A stretch of 64,000 nucleotides of DNA from Paracoccus stylophorae (GTDB lineage: Bacteria > Pseudomonadota > Alphaproteobacteria > Rhodobacterales > Rhodobacteraceae), in assembly GCF_028553765.1 (NCBI RefSeq), contig NZ_CP067134.1, positions 1,283,001-1,347,000 of the forward strand, in the 5' to 3' direction. Position numbers and translations under genes: made by a program. The stretch's first letter is position 1. Each line of letters starts with the position of its first letter. The notes under the pieces are model-generated. The model was given only the letters and a program-made list of their open reading frames with translations, did no database searches and was not told the origin of the DNA. Shown piece after piece: positions 58,682 through 64,000 of this stretch.

Positions 58682-59311
58682 ATGGCGAGCGACATGGATT
58701 TCAACGGCGCGGACACGCAGGATGCCGCTTTCGACCTCATCCCGGCCAACACTCTGGTCAAGGTCTGCCTCACCGTCCGCCCCGGCGGCGCGGGTCCGGA
58801 AGGCTGGCTGACTCAGAGCAAGACGAGCCCGGCCCTCTACCTCAACACCGAGGCTGTCGTGATGGAGGGGCCGTTCGCGCGGCGTCGCATCTACACCCGC
58901 ATCGGCTTTCGCGGAAAGGCTGCGGGCGGTCCCGGCGACGACACCTACGGCAACCGCGGGCGCGCCATGATCCGCGGCATCCTCGAATCCGCCCGCGGTG
59001 TGCGTGCCGATGACCAGTCGAACGCCGCCCGCGCCGCGCGGATGGTCCGCAGCCTCGGCGAGTTGAGCGGGCTGGAGTTCGTGGCGCGCATCGGCATCGA
59101 GCGCGACAAGGACAAGCCCGACGACACTGGGCGCAACGTCATCAAAGCCGCGCTCGGCGCCGACCATGCCGAATACGCTCGGGTGATGGGCAGCGTGCCC
59201 CAGCCGCCGCAGCAGGGTCAGTTCACCGCCTCGGGCCCGCAGTTGGCGGACAACGGCATGGGCCAGTCGGGCGCGCCGTCCTCCGGCTCCGCGCCTTTCT
59301 GGGCACGCTGA
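58682..59311 (+). CDS. putative ssDNA-binding protein of the recombination operon
   Basis: 209 residues: beta-rich N-terminal region (LVKVCLTVRPGG, LYLNTEAVVMEGPFARRRIY), then GLEFVARIGIERDKDKPDD, and a Gln/Gly/Pro-rich end finishing SAPFWAR, reminiscent of SSB tails. It resembles DUF669-type proteins found next to RecA-like ATPases. The second ATG (58682) fits the AAGGAG site better than ATG 58676. Confidence 0.7.
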   Translation: MASDMDFNGADTQDAAFDLIPANTLVKVCLTVRPGGAGPEGWLTQSKTSPALYLNTEAVVMEGPFARRRIYTRIGFRGKAAGGPGDDTYGNRGRAMIRGILESARGVRADDQSNAARAARMVRSLGELSGLEFVARIGIERDKDKPDDTGRNVIKAALGADHAEYARVMGSVPQPPQQGQFTASGPQLADNGMGQSGAPSSGSAPFWAR

Positions 59312-59322
59312 GGGGGACGGCC

Positions 59323-61005
59323 ATGATTCCGCGCGACTATCAGAGGGCGGCGGTCGATGCCGCCCGCGACCGCACCGCCGCACATGGCAACACCATGCTG
59401 GTGCTGCCCACCGGGGCGGGAAAGACGGCCATCGCCGGTTTCTACATCGGTGAGGAACTGGAACACCGGCGACACGACCGCGTTCTGGTGCTGCAGCACA
59501 CCGACGAGTTGATTGATCAGAACCGCAGCGCCATCGGCACTGTCACCGGAATGCCGACCTCGGTGGTCAAGGCCGAGCAAGACGACTGGGACGGCCGCAT
59601 CGTCTTCGGCAGCGTCCAGACGCTCGCCCGCGCCAACCGGCGCGAACGGATGGCGCCGGTCTCGCATCTCGTCATCGACGAATGCCACCGCTCCGCGGCT
59701 CAAAGCTATCAGTCCATCATCGACGAGGCCCGGGCACTCAATCCGGAGATCAAGCTGCTCGGGCTCTCGGCCACGCCCGGTCGCGGCGATGGGCGCAGCC
59801 TGCGCCGCACCTTCAGCAATGTCGGCTATCATCTGAAGATAGGCACGCTGATCGGGCGCGGTCTCCTGGTGCCGCCGCGCACCTATACAATCGATCTCGG
59901 CGTCGAGGACGAACTGGCCGGGCTGGAGGCCACTGCGGGCGATTACGACATGCGCGCCGCCGACAAGGTGCTGAACCGCTCGGTGCTTAACGAGGCGGTC
60001 GTCGAGCACTGGCAGGCAAAGGCGGCGGACCGGCGCAGCATTTTCTTCTGCGCGACGGTCGACCATGCCGATTCGGTGGCAGAAGCCTTCCGCGCCGCGG
60101 GCGTCACGGCCGAGACGATCTCGGGCGACATGCCCTCGCGGGTGCGCGCCGACCTCATCGCCCGGTTCGACAGGGGCGAGGTGCAGGTGCTGACGAACTG
60201 CATGGTCCTGACCGAAGGCTTCGACAGCCAGCCGGTTGGCTGCATCGGCATCCTGCGCCCGATGCTGCACAAGGGCACCTTCATCCAGGCGGTGGGGCGC
60301 GGTCTGCGCCGTGTCGATCCCGCGCGTTTCCCCGGTATCGTGAAGACCGACTGCATCGTGCTCGATTTCGCGGGCGCCGCGCTCCGGCACGGGTCGCTCG
60401 AACAGGAGATCGACCTCGACGAAGACGATCACGAGGCCGGCCAGGCGCCGTGGAAACTCTGCCCGACCTGCGAGGCGGAACTGCCGCTCGGCGCCTCGGT
60501 CTGCGATTTCTGCGGACATGTCTTCACGCGCGAGCGTGGCGAGGCCCGGCTGCTCACCGCCTTCGACATGATGGAGATCGACCTGCTGGAACGGTCGCCG
60601 TTCGCCTGGTGCGACCTGCATGGCGACGGCCAGGCGATGATGGCGAGTGGGTTCAATGGCTGGGCCGGCGTGTTCCACGACGGCACGCTCTGGCATGCCC
60701 TCGGACAACCGAAAGGCAGGGCGATCCGGCCGCTCGCCATCGGCACCCGGGTGCAGGCGCTCGCCGCCGCAGACGATTTCCTGCGCGCCACCGAGACGGG
60801 GACCGCCTCGATCAAGAGCCGTCGCTGGCTGAACGACCCCGCCACGATGAAACAGATGGCGCTGCTGCAGCGCGCGGGGCACGAGGCCAACGGGCTGGAT
60901 TTCAGCCTGTCGAAATACGCCGCCAACTGCCATCTGAACTTCCGTTGGAACCGCGGCGCGATCACCGCTGCCGTTCTTGGCCGTGCGGAGCGGTCGGCTG
61001 CATGA
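59323..61005 (+). CDS. SF2 DEAD/DEAH-box helicase
   Basis: 560 residues. Walker A LVLPTGAGKTAIAG, DECH box (HLVIDECHRSA), SATPGRG, and motif VI QAVGRGLRRVDP. A zinc ribbon (CPTCEAELPLGASVCDFC) follows the helicase core at about 385-405. Similar to RadD/UvsW-like phage helicases that act in branch migration or replication restart. Confidence 0.92.
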   Translation: MIPRDYQRAAVDAARDRTAAHGNTMLVLPTGAGKTAIAGFYIGEELEHRRHDRVLVLQHTDELIDQNRSAIGTVTGMPTSVVKAEQDDWDGRIVFGSVQTLARANRRERMAPVSHLVIDECHRSAAQSYQSIIDEARALNPEIKLLGLSATPGRGDGRSLRRTFSNVGYHLKIGTLIGRGLLVPPRTYTIDLGVEDELAGLEATAGDYDMRAADKVLNRSVLNEAVVEHWQAKAADRRSIFFCATVDHADSVAEAFRAAGVTAETISGDMPSRVRADLIARFDRGEVQVLTNCMVLTEGFDSQPVGCIGILRPMLHKGTFIQAVGRGLRRVDPARFPGIVKTDCIVLDFAGAALRHGSLEQEIDLDEDDHEAGQAPWKLCPTCEAELPLGASVCDFCGHVFTRERGEARLLTAFDMMEIDLLERSPFAWCDLHGDGQAMMASGFNGWAGVFHDGTLWHALGQPKGRAIRPLAIGTRVQALAAADDFLRATETGTASIKSRRWLNDPATMKQMALLQRAGHEANGLDFSLSKYAANCHLNFRWNRGAITAAVLGRAERSAA

Positions 61006-61201
61006 AACGCCCCAATCCGCTGCCGCCCGACTTGATGACGCCCGCCGAGCGCCGCACTGAGCTGTGCGGCCTGCTGGCGCTCGGGCTGGTCAGGTTGCGG
61101 ATGCGGGAAGACTGCGAAGTATCTGACGATACTGGAGAAAGTTGCCTACACTTGTCTAGCGACCAATGCCGTCATGCAACTCCAAAGCACCGGAGAACTG
61201 C

Positions 61202-61205
<4 letters not shown>
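61002..61205 (+). CDS. small conserved prophage protein, 67 aa
   Basis: MTPAERRTELCGLLALGLVR is the conserved core, followed by a variable tail. ATG 61002 overlaps the helicase stop by four bases, and its stop overlaps the DUF2924 start. This short gene commonly precedes DUF2924 and recombinase genes in alphaproteobacterial elements. A Cys/His-rich tail (SSDQCRHATPKH) may bind zinc. Confidence 0.75.
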
Positions 61206-61653
<448 letters not shown>

Positions 61654-61657
<4 letters not shown>

Positions 61658-62976
61658 CGAAGCTGCCGGAAAAATCGAAACCCGTCCGCAAGCTGCGCTG
61701 CGCGGTCTACACCCGCAAATCCTCAGAGGAAGGGCTGGAGCAGGAGTTCAACTCGCTCCACGCCCAACGCGAGGCCTGCGAAGCCTATATCGCCAGCCAA
61801 CGCTCCGAGGGCTGGGTGCTGGTCCGCGATCAGTATGACGATGGCGGCATCTCGGGCGGCACGCTGGAACGCCCCGGACTGAAGCGGCTGCTGGAGGACA
61901 TCGAGGACGGGCTGGTCGACGTGGTCGTGGTCTACAAGATCGACCGGCTCAGCCGCTCGCTGGCCGATTTCGCCAAGCTGGTCGAGGTGTTCGACCGCAA
62001 CGGCGTGACCTTCGTGTCGGTCACGCAGAGCTTCAACACGACCACGTCGATGGGGCGGCTGACGCTGAACATCCTGCTGTCCTTCGCCCAGTTCGAGCGC
62101 GAGGTGACGGCCGAGCGCATCCGCGACAAGGTCGCCGCCAGCCGGAAGAAGGGCATGTGGATGGGGGGCGTGCCGCCCTATGGCTACCGCGTGGAGAACC
62201 GCAAGCTGGTGATCGACGACGAGCATGCCGAGCACGTCCGGTGGATCTTCGCCCGGTTCATCGAGATCGGATCCTGCACGGTCCTCGCGCGCGAGGTGGC
62301 GAAGCGCGGCATCCGGACGCCGCGCGGCAACCGGATCGACAAGAAGTATCTCTACCGGATGATGTCGAACCGCGCCTACCTCGGCGAGGCGGTCCACAAG
62401 GGCGACAGCTACCCCGGCGAGCACGACGCGATCATCGACCGCGAGACATGGGACCGCGTCCACGCCATCCTGCAGGAGAGTCCCCGGAAGCGCGCCGCCC
62501 GGACCCGCGCCGACACGCCCGCGCTGCTGAAGGGGCTCCTGTTCGGGCCAGACGGCGCGGCATTCTCACCGACCCACACCCGGAAGGGCGGGAGACTGTA
62601 CCGCTATTATGTCAGCCAGACGGTGCTGAAACATGGCGCCGGATCCTGTCCTATCGGGCGCGTGTCCGCGGGCGAGGTCGAGACGGCTGTCATCGACCAA
62701 CTGCGTGCAGTCTTCTGCCAGCCCGAGATTATCGCGGGCACGTGGAAGGCAGCACGCGCCGACGCCAGCATCAGCGAAGCCGACGCCCGAGCAGCTCTGC
62801 AGCAGCTCGATCCGCTGTGGGACGAACTGTTCCCCGCGGAACAGAGCCGCATCGTGGCGCTGTTGGTCGAGCGCGTCGAAATCGGCATAGATGGGCTGAA
62901 CGTCCGACTGCGCGTCGATGGGCTCGGAGGTCTGGCTCGCGAGATGCTGGCCGGGGGCATTGGGGAAGCCGCATGA
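61654..62976 (+). CDS. large serine recombinase (prophage integrase)
   Basis: 440 residues. N-terminal resolvase domain with the nucleophilic Ser in YTRKSSEEGLEQEFNSLHAQ, and DGGISGGTLERPGLKRLLED and VYKIDRLSRSLADF. Recombinase domain with PPYGYRVENRKLVID. The C-terminal part is short and lacks the usual CxxC zinc ribbon. Likely integrates and excises the prophage. It stands at the right end, beside the presumed attR. Confidence 0.94.
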
Positions 62977-63404
62977 CCCGCGCGGCTCCGATCCCCGAGA
63001 CGGTGACGCTCCACGTACCGTTCCGCGTCGTGAAGCGCGGCGGGCGGAAAGAGATGCAACTGCCGAACGGTGCATCGCCGCCACGCCGGACGGACAACAC
63101 GCTGGTTAAGGCGCTGGCGCGAGCGTTCCGCTGGAAGCGCATGCTGGAGTCCGGCGACTTCGCCACCATCGCCGAACTGGCCGAGCGCGAGGGCATCGCA
63201 ACCTCCTACATGACGCGTGTCCTGCGGCTTACGCTGCTGGCACCCGACATGATTGAGGCAATCCTGGACGGCACGCAACAGCCGGAGGTGACGCTGGCGC
63301 AGGTGCTGGAGCCATTTCCATTAGCGTGGGCAGAGCAGGCTGGTCGCCTAGACCAACTGGTTGAGGCGAGGTTTCTTTCAGCTGCTATCATCCGACGAGA
63401 CTGA
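62973..63404 (+). CDS. recombinase-associated protein with HTH, 143 aa
   Basis: Overlaps the recombinase stop by four bases. Central HTH-like segment (FATIAELAEREGIATSYMTR) preceded by KRGGRKEMQLPNG. This gene type regularly follows DUF2924-associated serine recombinases and may act as a directionality factor or regulator. Last gene of the prophage. Confidence 0.75.
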   Translation: MTRAAPIPETVTLHVPFRVVKRGGRKEMQLPNGASPPRRTDNTLVKALARAFRWKRMLESGDFATIAELAEREGIATSYMTRVLRLTLLAPDMIEAILDGTQQPEVTLAQVLEPFPLAWAEQAGRLDQLVEARFLSAAIIRRD

Positions 63405-63607
63405 CCTTCAGCAGCTTTTCTTTCGGCAGCGCCGCGGTCCGTTTGTTCTCGGAGTCGGACAGGCACAGCGACGCTTACTAGACGACGATGAAGAGACATA
63501 CGTAGCAGCCGCGGACAAAGAATGCGGCTGGACGTAAACAAGTCACCCCTTTACATCCCTTTTGTTATCAATGGGGACTTCAGAGGGAGGATCCAAGAGG
63601 AACGAAG
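63405..63607. other. prophage right-end intergenic region
   Basis: 203 bases with no gene. TTTCTTTCGGCAGCGCCGC at 63417-63435 resembles TTTCTTTCCGCTAGCGCCGC at 17306-17325 (18 matches, one mismatch, one gap), so it may mark attR. The downstream part is AT-richer (TTTACATCCCTTTTGTTATC) and could hold the promoter of the methyltransferase gene. Confidence 0.35.
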
Positions 63608-64000
63608 ATGCCTACGGCCTTAGAGCACAACGAAAAAATGTCGCGTAAAAGCGCTCGGGTCCACCGGCATTCCCTCGTGGAGGCTGGGCGGCTTCCGGTC
63701 GAACAGCTCGTCGCATTCGCCATTCGCGAGGGGCGTCGGCCTCGGCCGATCTACACCGCACATAAATGGTTCGCACGCAGACTTGGATCGGTCTTTCGTA
63801 GCCTCCTTATCGGCGTTACCTCCGGGCCGGATGCCGATTTCAACGAGCTATACTATGGAAGTGCGGACCTCACCGACCTGAAGGTGCTGGATCCGTTTGT
63901 CGGCGGTGGCACATCGGTGTTCGAGGCGTCCCGACTCGGTGCCACGGCATATGGCTGCGACGTGGATCCCGTAGCCTGCGCCGTAAGCCGCTTGGAGTTG
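63608..64000 (+). CDS. SAM-dependent DNA methyltransferase, 3' end outside window
   Basis: Open from ATG 63608 (GAGGAA upstream) to the window edge, 131 codons. After a basic N-terminus, RPIYTAHKWFARRLGSVFRS and the SAM-binding motif DPFVGGGTSVFEASRLG followed by the acidic GCDVDPVACAVSRLEL are clear. It resembles large DUF1156-type adenine methylases found with phage-defence or restriction genes. The catalytic motif is beyond the edge. It lies outside the prophage, in flanking DNA. Confidence 0.75.
   Translation, partial: MPTALEHNEKMSRKSARVHRHSLVEAGRLPVEQLVAFAIREGRRPRPIYTAHKWFARRLGSVFRSLLIGVTSGPDADFNELYYGSADLTDLKVLDPFVGGGTSVFEASRLGATAYGCDVDPVACAVSRLEL

Overview
The window looks like a GC-rich alphaproteobacterial chromosome, most likely Rhodobacterales. 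The evidence is the base composition and a tail module built from the protein families found in Rhodobacter-type gene transfer agents. Every assignment here comes from reading the sequence and recalled family knowledge; no search was run.

Region 1 (1-2.5 kb) is an insertion graveyard. The right end of an IS3-family element sits inside an IS256-family transposase, which itself cut a small zinc-ribbon gene. Small orphan genes follow (ribbon-helix-helix protein, two coupled hypotheticals). At 2451-2466 lies a 16-base match to the 3' end of a tRNA-Ser gene, a possible footprint of island integration.

Region 2 (2.5-17.3 kb) is a heavy-metal island. It has a MerR/ZntR-type regulator, two CDF transporters, a ZntA-type P1B ATPase and a ZIP transporter. 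It also has a periplasmic thiol/copper module (two SCO proteins, DsbB-like, DsbA-like, PCuAC, DUF411) and an unusually large envelope module (transglutaminase-like protein, M23 peptidase, LspA, Lnt, two L,D-transpeptidases, a small lipoprotein). Four separate promoters share a TTGAA -35 box, a spacer of about 19 bp and a CTnnAG...CTnnAG dyad, which suggests one MerR regulon joining metal export with envelope remodelling.

Region 3 (about 17.3-63.4 kb) is a prophage. Reading from right to left on the minus strand it has terminase, gpW, portal, a protease-capsid fusion, head-tail proteins, tail tube, tail chaperones with a canonical -1 slippery heptamer, tape measure, GTA-like hub/peptidase/baseplate proteins, and a lysis cassette (lysozyme, holin candidate, small membrane proteins, nested spanins) inside the tail module. 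To the right are methyltransferases, a RuvC-like nuclease, P4-type primase/helicase, a Cas4-like nuclease, a sigma-like factor, a RecA-like ATPase, a putative ssDNA-binding protein, an SF2 helicase and a large serine recombinase. Three later insertions broke prophage genes. A three-recombinase (RIT) element split a small membrane-protein gene with a 6-bp direct repeat, and two different IS110-family elements split a cytosine methyltransferase gene. All three breaks can be rebuilt at base level. Two plus-strand cargo units sit in the prophage: a single T5orf172/GIY-YIG-like gene (30.7 kb) and an unrecognised two-gene operon with a strong terminator (54.2-56.6 kb).

The right edge (from 63.6 kb) begins a SAM-dependent DNA methyltransferase gene that runs out of the window.
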